Assembly: GCF_003428165.1 (NCBI RefSeq) | Contig: NZ_QLIQ01000010.1 | Coordinates: 23,310 to 87,309 of the forward strand | Length of the DNA stretch: 64,000 bases | Reading direction: 5' to 3' | From: Cysteiniphilum litorale | GTDB lineage: Bacteria; Pseudomonadota; Gammaproteobacteria; Francisellales; Francisellaceae | Part shown: positions 1 to 10,123 of the stretch, one piece after another | Layout of the letters: each line of letters starts with the position of its first letter | How positions within the stretch are numbered: position 1 is the first letter of the stretch | The notes under the pieces: generated by a model | What the model was told of the DNA's origin: nothing | Databases searched by the model: none | The model's input: the letters and a program-made list of their open reading frames with translations, nothing else | Program-made: the position numbers and the translations under genes

Positions 1-578
1 GTGACGATCGAGCGTAAGTAAGCATGGACTTCCTGAACCTGTGATGCCGTTGCCGCAAGCCCTGTACCAATCGCCCATACTGGCTCATACGCAATGATAA
101 CATTTCTCAATTGATTTAGAGTCAGCTCATTTAATACCGTGCTAAGCTGAGTTTTTAATACTTCCTCCAATTTACCTGAAGTTCTTTCTTCTAATGTCTC
201 ACCAACACAAACAATGGCACAAAGCCCTGCTTCAGTTGCTTTTTTAGCTTTCAATGCAACATCGATATTACTTTCACCAAATAGCGCGCGACGCTCAGAA
301 TGTCCAACAATAGCGTATTGACAATTAAAATCCTTAAGCATGCTCACACTAATTTCGCCCGTGTAAGCACCATCATCATATTGGCTAACATTTTGCACAC
401 CAAGAGCAACACCTTTGATATTGTCGCTAACATAGGACAAATAAACATTAGGCACACACACTGCCATATCGGCAGAAAGCGACTCTGTTGATAATTTATT
501 TAATGACTCACATAGACTTTTAATCGATAATAGTGAGCCATTCATCTTCCAGTTGCCAATAATAATTTGCTTTCTCAT
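1..578 (-). CDS. tpiA: Triosephosphate isomerase (partial, C-terminus outside window)
   Basis: Catalyses interconversion of dihydroxyacetone phosphate and glyceraldehyde 3-phosphate in cytoplasmic glycolysis and gluconeogenesis. Translating the minus strand from the ATG at 578 gives MRKQIIIGNWKMNGS, the TPI N-terminal signature with the substrate-binding Asn and Lys. Near the window edge the frame reads LAATASQVQEVHAYLR, matching the segment after the catalytic-loop region of the family. About 192 codons are present and the remaining roughly 60 lie beyond base 1. The start is only 12 bp after the glmM stop, so the two genes are very probably co-transcribed, an arrangement also found in Francisella. 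Confidence 0.95.
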   Translation of the reverse strand, partial: MRKQIIIGNWKMNGSLLSIKSLCESLNKLSTESLSADMAVCVPNVYLSYVSDNIKGVALGVQNVSQYDDGAYTGEISVSMLKDFNCQYAIVGHSERRALFGESNIDVALKAKKATEAGLCAIVCVGETLEERTSGKLEEVLKTQLSTVLNELTLNQLRNVIIAYEPVWAIGTGLAATASQVQEVHAYLRSIV

Positions 579-590
579 CGTTACTCCATA

Positions 591-1919
591 TTAAGCATTT
601 AACTTTTCTTTAACTTTTTCAACCAAATAATCTACCCACTTTTTGGTTAGATCAACTGTTTTTGCCTCAACCATTACACGCAATACGGGTTCGGTACCTG
701 AGGGGCGCAATACCACACGACCATCATCACCTAAGGTTTTCTCGACAAAGCTAACATCTTCAATCAATAGACTCATATCATTCGCATCAAGTTTCTTTGT
801 CAACGGCACATTGATCATCAACTGCGGCATTTTTTGACTATCAACCAGCATTGACAAAGGTTTATTTGCTTTTGTTAATAATGCCAAAATTTGCAATGCT
901 GCCATTAATCCATCTCCGGTTGAATTATAACGAAGATCAATAATGTGCCCCGAAGATTCACCACCAAGCGCCCAATCATTCTCAAGCAACAACTCCATCA
1001 CATAGCGATCCCCCACTTTAGCACGCTTAAATGGTAAATTAAGCTTTGAAAATTCCTGCTCAATCGCAAGATTCGTCATCACCGTACCGACCACACCGGG
1101 TATGTTTTCATTGTGTTTTGCTAAAGCCAATAAAATATCATCGCCATCAACCACACATCCTGTTTCATCAACAAGCATAATCCGATCACCATCACCATCA
1201 AAGGCAATACCTAAATCAGCGTTTTGATTGATAACTGCGGTTTTTAATGCATCTAGATGTACTGCACCACAATTTTCATTAATATTTAAACCATCCGGAG
1301 TTGATGCAATGTTAACAGTGTTCAAATTCAAGCGCGAAAATACTTCTTTGGCAACACGAAATAGCGCGCCATTAGCACAATCAACAATGATTTTTTTGTC
1401 ACTCAAATCAATCTGATCCGCAAATGACGTCAGACAATGCTTGATATAAGGCTGAACTTCATTGATTTGACTATAAATCTCACCAAACTCACCTTCTGGC
1501 TGATAGTAAAACTCTTCATCAATATAGCGTTCGATCTGATATTCAACATCATCAGGCAACTTATGTCCTGCAGATGAGAATAGCTTAATCCCATTATCAT
1601 AAAACGGGTTGTGTGACGCACTTAAAACAACGCCGGCGCCAGCTTTAAAAATTGGTACCATAAAAGCAACAACGGGTGTCGGCACCATCCCTAAATTAAT
1701 CACATTGACACCAACTGCAGTGATCCCTGCAATAAACCCCGCCTTTAACATATCTGAGGAGCGTCTAGTATCCTGACCAATCACGACGACAAGTGGTAAG
1801 CACTTTTCGCGCAGCGCTTGCCCCACCGCATTACCCATCTTCATTGCAAACTCAGGTGTGATCGGATTAACACCTACTTTCCCGCGCACACCATCGGTGC
1901 CAAAATATTTCCTTGCCAT
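591..1919 (-). CDS. glmM: Phosphoglucosamine mutase
   Basis: Converts glucosamine-6-phosphate to glucosamine-1-phosphate, the step before GlmU in UDP-GlcNAc supply for peptidoglycan and LPS. The 442-residue length is normal for the family. Visible motifs in order are the N-terminal KYFGTDGVRG, the phosphoserine loop VLSASHNPFYDNGIK near residue 100, the metal-binding DGDGDR near residue 240, the sugar-binding GGESSGH near residue 320 and the phosphate-binding RPSGTEPVLRV near the C-terminus. It heads a glmM-tpiA transcription unit and is divergent from the AAA-like gene across a 270-bp spacer. Confidence 0.97.
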   Translation of the reverse strand: MARKYFGTDGVRGKVGVNPITPEFAMKMGNAVGQALREKCLPLVVVIGQDTRRSSDMLKAGFIAGITAVGVNVINLGMVPTPVVAFMVPIFKAGAGVVLSASHNPFYDNGIKLFSSAGHKLPDDVEYQIERYIDEEFYYQPEGEFGEIYSQINEVQPYIKHCLTSFADQIDLSDKKIIVDCANGALFRVAKEVFSRLNLNTVNIASTPDGLNINENCGAVHLDALKTAVINQNADLGIAFDGDGDRIMLVDETGCVVDGDDILLALAKHNENIPGVVGTVMTNLAIEQEFSKLNLPFKRAKVGDRYVMELLLENDWALGGESSGHIIDLRYNSTGDGLMAALQILALLTKANKPLSMLVDSQKMPQLMINVPLTKKLDANDMSLLIEDVSFVEKTLGDDGRVVLRPSGTEPVLRVMVEAKTVDLTKKWVDYLVEKVKEKLNA

Positions 1920-2189
1920 GTATTTAGTGCTTTTTGCTTTTTAGATTTAAAACGCTCTACATTATGCGCTACTAAATAGAAATCGTTAAGTGATTTTCTT
2001 GGCGAAAGTCGTATTTTCGCTGTGATGGGGCTTTAAAAACACTTATCCACAGATTATCCACCACAAAAAACAAGGCAAATAGCAATTGCTGTTATTTTTC
2101 ACTCTATTGCTCACGTTCGTTTCACTTGAGTCTATAAGGGTAACACGATAAGATTGCTGATAATTTTTTAAAAAGCCAGTATAGATCAC
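1920..2189. other. Divergent intergenic region with two DnaA-box-like 9-mers
   Basis: This spacer separates glmM (minus) from the AAA-like gene (plus) and must hold both promoters. It contains TTATCCACA at 2043-2051, identical to the consensus DnaA box, followed by the near match TTATCCACC at 2054-2062 in the same orientation. No further boxes or origin genes are nearby, so an origin is not supported. DnaA-dependent regulation of the flanking genes is possible but unproven. Confidence 0.4.
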
Positions 2190-3749
2190 ATGAAAAAACT
2201 TCCAATTGGTATCTCAGGGATAGAAAAAATTATCAATGGCAATTACTTGTATGTTGATAAAACAAAGCTTATCAACACTCTCATAAATAATGGCGGTGGG
2301 TTTTACTTCCTATCACGACCACGACGCTTCGGGAAATCGCTACTTATCGACACCATCAGACAACTTTTTCTAGGCAATAAAAAATTATTTACAGGTCTAC
2401 ATATAGAAAAACACTGGGACTGGCAAGTGCAACACCCTGTACTGCACTTTACCTTTGGCGAAGGCAATGCCGCCTCAACAGAAGAGTTAGATGCTAAAAT
2501 CATGCGCTTTTTAGATGAATATTACCAAAGTTATGAAATAGACAATGTCTACAGCGAAATCAGCAGTCGCTTTGCTTATTTGATTGAACAACTTGCCAAA
2601 AATCACCGTAAAGTTGTCATTCTTGTTGATGAATATGACAAACCAGTACTGGATAATATCGACAATACCGAAATGGCAAAAGCGATGCGCCAACGCCTTA
2701 GAAACTTCTATAGCGTGATCAAATCTCAGGATGTTAATATTCAATTTGCAATGTTAACCGGCGTATCACGCTTTACTAAAATCAGTATTTTTAGTGAACT
2801 CAATAATTTAAAAGATATTACTCTTGATCCACGTTATGCAGATATCTGTGGCTACAATCAATCTGAGTTAGAACATTCTTTTAAAGACTATTTAACCGCT
2901 GGCAATGTCGATCTAGACCAGCTTAAAAAATGGTACAACGGCTATAACTTTGCTGGTGACAAGACGCAAAGAGTTTACAACCCTTTTGATATTCTACTAT
3001 TCATTGATGGTGGCTATCGTTACCAAAGCTATTGGTTTGAAACGGCGACACCCGCTTTTTTGGTTAAGATGATCCAACAAAATCGCTACTTTATCCCTAA
3101 TTTAGAAGATCTTGTTGTCAGTGAGACCATGTTGTCGAAGTTTGATATTAACGATATGCCGATCGCCACTTTACTCTTTCAAACGGGTTATTTAACCATC
3201 AAAGAAATAACAGCACGCGGCAATCGCATGGCATATCGCTTGGGTTATCCCAACTATGAAGTAAAATCAAGCCTAAATGAATCTCTTGCCAATATTGGCA
3301 CAACCACAGATAACAAAGACTTTATACTTGGTCGCTTGGTTAGCAGTTTTGAAGAAGGCAATTTTGACGACTTAAAGATGATTTTAAGCAGTCATTTTTC
3401 CTCTATTCCACATGATTGGTATCGCAACAACCAGATCGATCAATATGAAGGGTTTTATGCCAGCATTGTCTATAGTTTCTTAAGCGCTTTAGGCTATGAC
3501 ACAATACCAGAGGACGTTACTAACCATGGTAAACTCGATTTAACGATAATAATGGATGACAAAATTATCATTATCGAGTTTAAACTCGCCAAACTAGGTG
3601 ACGCTAAGACCGCAATAGAACAGATCAAATCAAGGAAATACCCTGAAAAATATCTTGCTCTGGCTAAGCCTATTTATCTTGTTGGCATAAGCTTTGATAC
3701 CGAAGAACGCAACGTTGCTGAATTAGAGGCTGAGCTGTACCAATCGTAA
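2190..3749 (+). CDS. AAA-ATPase-like / PD-(D/E)XK nuclease family protein
   Basis: A 519-residue protein of the AAA-ATPase-like plus PDDEXK_9 architecture, common as scattered paralogues in host-associated bacteria and of unknown physiological role. The N-terminus has the family signature LPIGISGIEKII...YVDKT. A P-loop-like RPRRFGKSLL lies near residue 45 and a Walker-B-like VILVDEYDKPVLD near residue 150. The C-terminus carries a nuclease-like core with LDLTII followed by IIIIEFK, supplying the Asp and the Glu-x-Lys. It stands alone, with over 200 bp on each side, and may have been acquired horizontally. Nuclease activity is inferred from motif similarity only. Confidence 0.85.
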   Translation: MKKLPIGISGIEKIINGNYLYVDKTKLINTLINNGGGFYFLSRPRRFGKSLLIDTIRQLFLGNKKLFTGLHIEKHWDWQVQHPVLHFTFGEGNAASTEELDAKIMRFLDEYYQSYEIDNVYSEISSRFAYLIEQLAKNHRKVVILVDEYDKPVLDNIDNTEMAKAMRQRLRNFYSVIKSQDVNIQFAMLTGVSRFTKISIFSELNNLKDITLDPRYADICGYNQSELEHSFKDYLTAGNVDLDQLKKWYNGYNFAGDKTQRVYNPFDILLFIDGGYRYQSYWFETATPAFLVKMIQQNRYFIPNLEDLVVSETMLSKFDINDMPIATLLFQTGYLTIKEITARGNRMAYRLGYPNYEVKSSLNESLANIGTTTDNKDFILGRLVSSFEEGNFDDLKMILSSHFSSIPHDWYRNNQIDQYEGFYASIVYSFLSALGYDTIPEDVTNHGKLDLTIIMDDKIIIIEFKLAKLGDAKTAIEQIKSRKYPEKYLALAKPIYLVGISFDTEERNVAELEAELYQS

Positions 3750-3955
3750 ATTATTTGCAGATGAGATAAACAAGTGACATTCTCCACTAGCTGCGCCACA
3801 ACGTTGTTAGATCGAACTCATAATTTGTTAGCCTGATTTCCCGAAAACACATACCCTTTTAACCCCACAATTGTTACAATACTGGCGATTTTCAACAAGC
3901 ACTGGATTCTTTGTAATCATTTTGGCAGTGCATATACAAACTAAGGGATAGAATA

Positions 3956-4921
3956 ATGGATCGTAATTTAGCATTAGAAACCGTTCGCGTTACCGAAGCT
4001 GCTGCTTTGTCTGCTTGGCGCCAAATGGGTCGAGGAGATGAAAAAGCAGCTGATCAAGTTGCTGTTGATGCTATGCGTCGCGCTTTAAATGGTCTAGATA
4101 TCGATGGCACTGTCGTCATTGGTGAAGGTGAGCGAGATGAGGCGCCAATGCTTTATATTGGAGAGAAAGTCGGCAAAGGCGGTCCCAAGGTTGACATCGC
4201 ACTTGATCCACTAGAAGGGACAACCATCACAGCTAAAGGTGGACCTAACGCCTTAGCAGTCATCGCCATGGCAGAAGATGGTGGATTTTTAAATGCCCCT
4301 GATGTTTATATGGAGAAAATTGCCGTGGGTGGACATGGCATGCCGGCAGATATTATCGACATCAATGCGACACCTGCTGAGAATTTGAAAAACCTGGCTC
4401 AATTTAAAAAAGTCCCTATTGAAGCGCTAGTTGTCTGTATTTTAGATCGCCCACGCCATGAAGAGATTATCCGTCAAGTCAGAGAAGCCGGTGCACGCAT
4501 TGCTCTTATTGGCGACGGTGATGTTTCCGCAGTCATTGCTACCGCACAAGAAGATACTGGCATTGATATGTACATGGGCACAGGAGGGGCACCCGAAGGT
4601 GTTCTTGCTGCTGCCGCGCTTCGTTGTTTAGGTGGACAAATGCAAGGTCGCCTTATTTTCAGAAATGATGATGAAAAAGCACGTGCTAAGAAATGGGGCA
4701 TTGATGATTTAAATAAAATCTATCATCTAAATGACCTAGCTTCTGGCAATGTGTTGTTTGCTGCAACAGGTGTCACCGATGGACAGATGCTCAAAGGTGT
4801 CAAGCGCAAAGGTCAATTTGCACAAACACACAGCCTTGTCATGCGTTCATTGTCAGGCACAGTAAGACATATTGAAGCCGAGCACAATTTCAACTTCAAG
4901 AAAGGCTTTGAGTACTTATAA
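3956..4921 (+). CDS. glpX: Fructose-1,6-bisphosphatase, class II
   Basis: Hydrolyses fructose-1,6-bisphosphate to fructose-6-phosphate in gluconeogenesis, with divalent metal. The 321-residue protein matches GlpX along its length. Visible signatures are GTVVIGEGERDEAPMLYIGE near residue 50, DPLEGTTITAKG near residue 85, and LIGDGDVSAVI with MGTGGAPEGVLAAAALRCLGG around residues 180-225. An AAGGGA ribosome-binding sequence precedes the ATG. The LysR gene starts 17 bp after the stop, so the two may share a transcript. No class I FBPase is seen in this window, consistent with GlpX being the gluconeogenic enzyme. Confidence 0.96.
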   Translation: MDRNLALETVRVTEAAALSAWRQMGRGDEKAADQVAVDAMRRALNGLDIDGTVVIGEGERDEAPMLYIGEKVGKGGPKVDIALDPLEGTTITAKGGPNALAVIAMAEDGGFLNAPDVYMEKIAVGGHGMPADIIDINATPAENLKNLAQFKKVPIEALVVCILDRPRHEEIIRQVREAGARIALIGDGDVSAVIATAQEDTGIDMYMGTGGAPEGVLAAAALRCLGGQMQGRLIFRNDDEKARAKKWGIDDLNKIYHLNDLASGNVLFAATGVTDGQMLKGVKRKGQFAQTHSLVMRSLSGTVRHIEAEHNFNFKKGFEYL

Positions 4922-4938
4922 CCGAAATTAGGTAAAAT

Positions 4939-5811
4939 ATGCTTTCACACAAACAATTACTGATCTTTGCTGCCATTGCCAAACATGGCAGCATTACCAA
5001 GGCATCGGAGAGCTTAAGTCTCACGCAACCGGCATTAAGCACGGCACTATCATCACTTGAGACACAGCTTGGTGTTAAGCTCTTTGATCGCATTGATCGC
5101 AAAATCGTGCTTAATCATCATGGGCAACAGCTTTACCCCAAAGCAATGGCACTTTTAGAAGCTACTGATAAGATTGAGCATTTCTTCAAATACACACAAG
5201 CATTAATTGGTAGTTTGCATATTGCCGCAAGTAACACGATTGGTAATTATATCTTGCCGACACTTATGTCTTCCTTTAAACAACAGCACCCTGAAGTGGA
5301 GCTATCTCTTAACATTGGCAATAGTGAACAAGTTATTGAATCGGTGATTTCCCATCAAGCAGATTTGGGATTCATTGAAAGTGCTAGCTTAAGTAATCAG
5401 ACCAACTGTTTTGCTTTTGCTAAAGATAAATTGAAACTTTTTGTGCATAAAGATCATCCTTTAGCCAAAGAAAAAACGGTCGATATTAAAACACTGAAAA
5501 AACACCCATTTATTCTCAGAGAAAAAGGCTCAGGCAGTCGCACGCTGATCGAGCAGACCATGCTGCCATTATTTGATTATCAATTGAATTTATTCTTGGA
5601 GCTTGGTAGTAGTGAGGCCATTATTCTTGCGGTATTAAATAGCAATGCCATTGGCTGTGTTTCAATATCTGCCTTACACAATCAATCAAACATTCACATC
5701 CTTGAATGCCCTGAAATGAAACTTGAAAGAGACTTGCTCATTGTACAAAACAAGCGCGCGCACATCTCAGAGCTTACCGAAGAGTGGCTCGATTGGGTCA
5801 CTAATAAATAA
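4939..5811 (+). CDS. LysR-family transcriptional regulator
   Basis: A 290-residue LysR-type regulator. The N-terminal winged helix-turn-helix reads HGSITKASESLSLTQPALST around residues 16-35, and the rest is a periplasmic-binding-protein-like co-inducer domain. The stretch HPEVELSLNIGNSEQVIESV resembles CysB/CbbR-type effector domains. It lies between glpX and a TDT-family transporter, all on the plus strand. The transporter is the most natural target because LysR regulators often control a neighbour, and an AT-rich palindrome lies just downstream of this gene. The effector cannot be read from the sequence. Confidence 0.92.
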   Translation: MLSHKQLLIFAAIAKHGSITKASESLSLTQPALSTALSSLETQLGVKLFDRIDRKIVLNHHGQQLYPKAMALLEATDKIEHFFKYTQALIGSLHIAASNTIGNYILPTLMSSFKQQHPEVELSLNIGNSEQVIESVISHQADLGFIESASLSNQTNCFAFAKDKLKLFVHKDHPLAKEKTVDIKTLKKHPFILREKGSGSRTLIEQTMLPLFDYQLNLFLELGSSEAIILAVLNSNAIGCVSISALHNQSNIHILECPEMKLERDLLIVQNKRAHISELTEEWLDWVTNK

Positions 5812-5825
5812 TTTAAATCCATCCC

Positions 5826-5846
5826 ATAAAATTTAAAAAATTTTAT
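5826..5846. promoter_or_regulatory. AT-rich perfect inverted repeat upstream of the TDT gene
   Basis: ATAAAATTT and AAATTTTAT flank a 3-base spacer between the LysR stop and the transporter start. A dyad here could be a LysR operator or a promoter element. AT-only palindromes also occur by chance in this AT-rich DNA, so support is modest. Confidence 0.35.
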
Positions 5847-5902
5847 TTATATAAGAGTCAACATAAACTAACACCATAACAATATTCATAAAGGTGTTTA
5901 TC

Positions 5903-6886
5903 ATGACTCAGAAATTACATGGCTTTTTAGAAAAAGTCCCTACCCCAATGGCTGGTTTAGCTCTTGGTATTTCAGGTTTGGGCTGGTGTGCTGAAAACGC
6001 ATTACCAGCTAACCATAGCTTACAAATCGCTTCAGCAATTATTGCTGGCATTTTATTATTATTTGTTGCTGCTAAATTTATTGTTTGGCCACAAAAGCTG
6101 CGTCAAGACCTTGCCCACCCTGTTGTTGGCAGTGTGGTACCTACTTTTGCCATGGCTTTAATGATTATCTCCAACAGCATTAATTACGTAAGTCATCTTG
6201 CTGCTGAACTTGTATGGGTTTTTGCGGTGACTATTCATTTGCTCTTTTTAGCGGCATTTATTTATCATCGCATGCGTGAATTTAAACTACACCATATGGT
6301 GCCATCGTGGTTTGTGCCACCTGTTGGTATTATCGTTGCCGATGTTGCTTTCCCTGGTGGTGTACTACAACCATTGGCAAGTGCACTATTGTATTTCGGC
6401 TTAATCAGTTATGCCATCTTATTACCATTAATGCTATATCGCGTGATGTTTACGCATGAGATTCCTGATGCAGCCAAACCAACCATTGCGATTTTTGCAG
6501 CCCCTGCCAGCTTATCATTAGCAGGATACTTAACCGTTACCCAGGATCCATCACCTGTTATTGTGATGCTACTATTTGGTATCGCCATATTAATGACTGC
6601 AATGATCTATTTAAGCTTCGTTAAATTAATGAGCTTAAGCTTCTCTCCTGGGTTTGCGGCATTTACTTTCCCGATGGCTATCGGTTCAACCGCCTTATTT
6701 AAAACCGCTTACTGGGCAGAGCATACCTTAAACCTTGCACCGCAATATGTTAGCCAAATCCATTACTTGGCAGTATTTGAACTCATTATTGCTGCACTCG
6801 TTATTGGTTATGTTGCATGGAAATACTTCTATCACCTTGTCATTGAGAACCTATTTGTTGCTCAAACTGTTTCTTCTACTAACTAG
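5903..6886 (+). CDS. TDT/SLAC1 (TehA-like) family transporter
   Basis: An inner-membrane protein of about 327 residues with roughly ten hydrophobic segments, of the tellurite-resistance/dicarboxylate transporter (SLAC1 anion channel) family. Typical features are the N-terminal PTPMAGLALGISGLGW and the repeated aromatic-rich helices, including GFAAFTFPMAIGSTALFKTA. I place the start at the ATG at 5903 because AAAGG lies about 8 bases upstream. A GTG at 5894 would add three residues but overlaps that ribosome-binding site. Substrate is unknown; small anions, dicarboxylates or tellurite-linked roles are known in the family. The stop codon abuts a heptamer repeat array. Confidence 0.88.
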   Translation: MTQKLHGFLEKVPTPMAGLALGISGLGWCAENALPANHSLQIASAIIAGILLLFVAAKFIVWPQKLRQDLAHPVVGSVVPTFAMALMIISNSINYVSHLAAELVWVFAVTIHLLFLAAFIYHRMREFKLHHMVPSWFVPPVGIIVADVAFPGGVLQPLASALLYFGLISYAILLPLMLYRVMFTHEIPDAAKPTIAIFAAPASLSLAGYLTVTQDPSPVIVMLLFGIAILMTAMIYLSFVKLMSLSFSPGFAAFTFPMAIGSTALFKTAYWAEHTLNLAPQYVSQIHYLAVFELIIAALVIGYVAWKYFYHLVIENLFVAQTVSSTN

Positions 6887-6977
6887 CATCCAACATCCAG
6901 CATCCAGCATCCAGCATCCAGCATCCAGCATCCAGCATCCAGCATCCAGCATCCAGCATCCAGCATCCAGCATCCAA
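6887..6977. repeat. Heptamer tandem repeat, 13 x CATCCAG
   Basis: Thirteen consecutive 7-bp units: CATCCAA, then eleven CATCCAG, then CATCCAA. The array begins on the base immediately after the TAG stop of the transporter gene. Unit length 7 is not a multiple of 3, and a copy-number change would not alter the upstream protein. It is a plausible polymorphic (VNTR) locus. The following stretch 6978-7194 shows no convincing gene: one stop-bounded frame (7044-7187) encodes a hydrophobic peptide but has no credible start. Confidence 0.97.
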
Positions 6978-7194
6978 TCAATTATTTCTGAAAAAACATA
7001 AAAACCAACTATATTAAATAGCACAGCATAAAACGGAGTTTAAGCGTGCACATTAAAAATAACAGTCGCCTTACCACTACATTGGCTTGATTATTTTGTT
7101 GATATTGTCGTGAAGATTTCACTCACCACAGCTGCTATTCAACTAATGCTTGCGGCAGTTATGTGGTATATATTAAGAAAAAGATGATTATTTA

Positions 7195-7372
7195 CTGGTG
7201 TTACGCACTTTAGAAAAAACTATGATTTTATAAACACCCCGTCAGCCTACGGCTGCCACCCCTCTTGAAAAGAGGGGAATTGGGTAACGGTGATTTTAAT
7301 TCCCCTCTTTTCAAGAGGGGTGCTTAAGCTTGCGAGGCGGGGTGTTGAAATAGAAACAGTGCGTAACCTCAG
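7195..7372. mobile_element. Foldback repeat family A, copy 1 (MITE-like)
   Basis: A 178-bp element homologous to 50918-51093. Its ends carry GTTACGCACT and the inverted AGTGCGTAAC. Inside, CACCCCTCTTGAAAAGAGGG and its reverse complement form a perfect stem of about 25 bp around an 18-base loop, and ACACCCCG/CGGGGTGT form an outer pair. TTA flanks both sides and may be a target duplication; the right TTA is the complement of the atpC stop codon. There is no transposase, so it is non-autonomous. Its hairpin may terminate the atp transcript. Confidence 0.85.
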
Positions 7373-7825
7373 TTATTTATCTGAATCGTTATAGTAGGCG
7401 TTAACACCTTTAAGAATTTTAAGCGCTTTTAAGCGTGCTTCAGCTTCCGCCAGCATTTGACGCGCTTCTTCGACTTCTACTTTGTCACTATCACGCGCTT
7501 TCTTTAATGCTTCTTCGGCTTGTTGGCGCGCCTTTTCAGCAGCAGCTTCATTAAGATCCTTAGCACGTTCCATCACATCAGAGAGAATAATCACTTGATG
7601 TGGCTGAACTTCTAAGATGCCACCAGAGATATAAAGCGTATCTTTTTCATTATTTTCACGTTCAATGCGGACAACACCAGGCGGCAAGGTCGATAAGAGT
7701 TGTGTATGACCAAAGGCAATACCCATCTCCCCTTCCGTGCCTCTGAGGCTTACCATTTTGGCACGCGCCTCATAGACTGAACCTTCTTGGCTAACCACAT
7801 TGACTTTCAGTAGTTTATCAGACAT
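7373..7825 (-). CDS. atpC: ATP synthase F1 epsilon subunit
   Basis: The 150-residue epsilon subunit couples gamma rotation to the catalytic hexamer and can act as an intrinsic inhibitor. The N-terminal beta-sandwich includes VVSQEGSVYEARAKMVSLRG and GEMGIAFGHTQLLSTLPPG, and the C-terminal alanine- and glutamate-rich helices span about residues 88-140. It is the last gene of the atp operon, 12 bp after atpD, and is followed immediately by a foldback repeat. Confidence 0.96.
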   Translation of the reverse strand: MSDKLLKVNVVSQEGSVYEARAKMVSLRGTEGEMGIAFGHTQLLSTLPPGVVRIERENNEKDTLYISGGILEVQPHQVIILSDVMERAKDLNEAAAEKARQQAEEALKKARDSDKVEVEEARQMLAEAEARLKALKILKGVNAYYNDSDK

Positions 7826-7837
7826 TACTGATACCTC

Positions 7838-9226
<1,389 letters not shown>

Positions 9227-9232
9227 TTAAAT

Positions 9233-10111
9233 TTAAACTGCCGCAGCACCGGAGACAATCTCCGCGAGCTCTTGCGTAATCATTGCTTGACGTGCTTTGT
9301 TATATTGCAACTTCAGTGAGTTAATAATATCACCAGCATTATCAGTTGCATTTTTCATCGCGAGCATTCTGGCTGCTTGCTCACATGCGAGATTCTCAAC
9401 CACACCACAGTAAACTTGCGACTCGATATAACGCACTAACAACACATCTAATACGCGCTTAGCACCTGGCTCATACAGATAATCCCAATGTCCTGTAATC
9501 GATTTATCTTCTTTTACAGCGCCCTCTTTCGGTTTAAGGATTGGTAATAACTGCTCTTTAGTCGGCTGCTGCTTGATGGTGTTGACAAACTTATTGCTAA
9601 ACAGCATTAAGTTATCAATTGTATTCTCATCAAACGCCTTAACCATTACCGATACTGCACCGGTAATTGAGCTTACTGTATCACCATCGTGAAAGTTGGC
9701 GACAGAGACGATATTGACCTTACGTAAGCGCTTAAAAAAGCTCTCAGCTTTAGAACCAATCAAACATAGATCAACTTCAACTTTTTGCTCTTGGTAATGC
9801 TTAATTGACTTTAACACTTCTTTAAACAAGTTAATATTCAAGCCACCGCATAAACCGCGATCCGTCGAAACAATCACCATACCGACACGCTTAACTTCAC
9901 GCGCCTGGAAGTATGGATGTGTATACTCCATACTGGCTCGCACAACGTGATGAATAATATCAAGCGCATAATGAGCGTAAGGTCTTGCTTCTTCCATACG
10001 ATCACGTGCTTTGCGCATCTTACTAGCGGCAACTAACTCCATCGCACGCGTAATTTTCTGGGTATTCTTAACGCTGTTAATTTTAGTACGTATTTCACGA
10101 CTACCAGACAT
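9233..10111 (-). CDS. atpG: ATP synthase F1 gamma subunit
   Basis: The 292-residue central rotor shaft of F1. The N-terminal helix reads [20 protein letters not shown] with [12 protein letters not shown] after it, and the conserved [11 protein letters not shown] segment lies near residue 85. The C-terminal helix contains [20 protein letters not shown], the other half of the rotor coiled coil. It lies between atpA and atpD in the standard order with 12-18 bp spacers. Confidence 0.97.
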   Translation of the reverse strand: MSGSREIRTKINSVKNTQKITRAMELVAASKMRKARDRMEEARPYAHYALDIIHHVVRASMEYTHPYFQAREVKRVGMVIVSTDRGLCGGLNINLFKEVLKSIKHYQEQKVEVDLCLIGSKAESFFKRLRKVNIVSVANFHDGDTVSSITGAVSVMVKAFDENTIDNLMLFSNKFVNTIKQQPTKEQLLPILKPKEGAVKEDKSITGHWDYLYEPGAKRVLDVLLVRYIESQVYCGVVENLACEQAARMLAMKNATDNAGDIINSLKLQYNKARQAMITQELAEIVSGAAAV

Positions 10112-10123
10112 GATACCCTCCTA

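Noticed and set aside
2043..2062. Chromosomal replication origin
   Set aside because: Only two DnaA-box-like sites, no AT-rich 13-mers arranged beside them and no dnaA, dnaN, gidA or rpmH nearby.
6887..6977. CRISPR array
   Set aside because: Units are 7 bp in direct contact without spacers and there are no cas genes nearby; it is a simple tandem repeat.
6735..7001. ORF encoding a repeated PASSIQH peptide
   Set aside because: Its first half overlaps the transporter gene in another frame and the second half is just the translated heptamer array; no ribosome-binding site supports it.
7044..7187. Stop-bounded frame with a hydrophobic peptide (LTTAAIQLMLAAVMWYILRK)
   Set aside because: No start codon with a ribosome-binding site in the frame and no recognisable family; at most a remnant.
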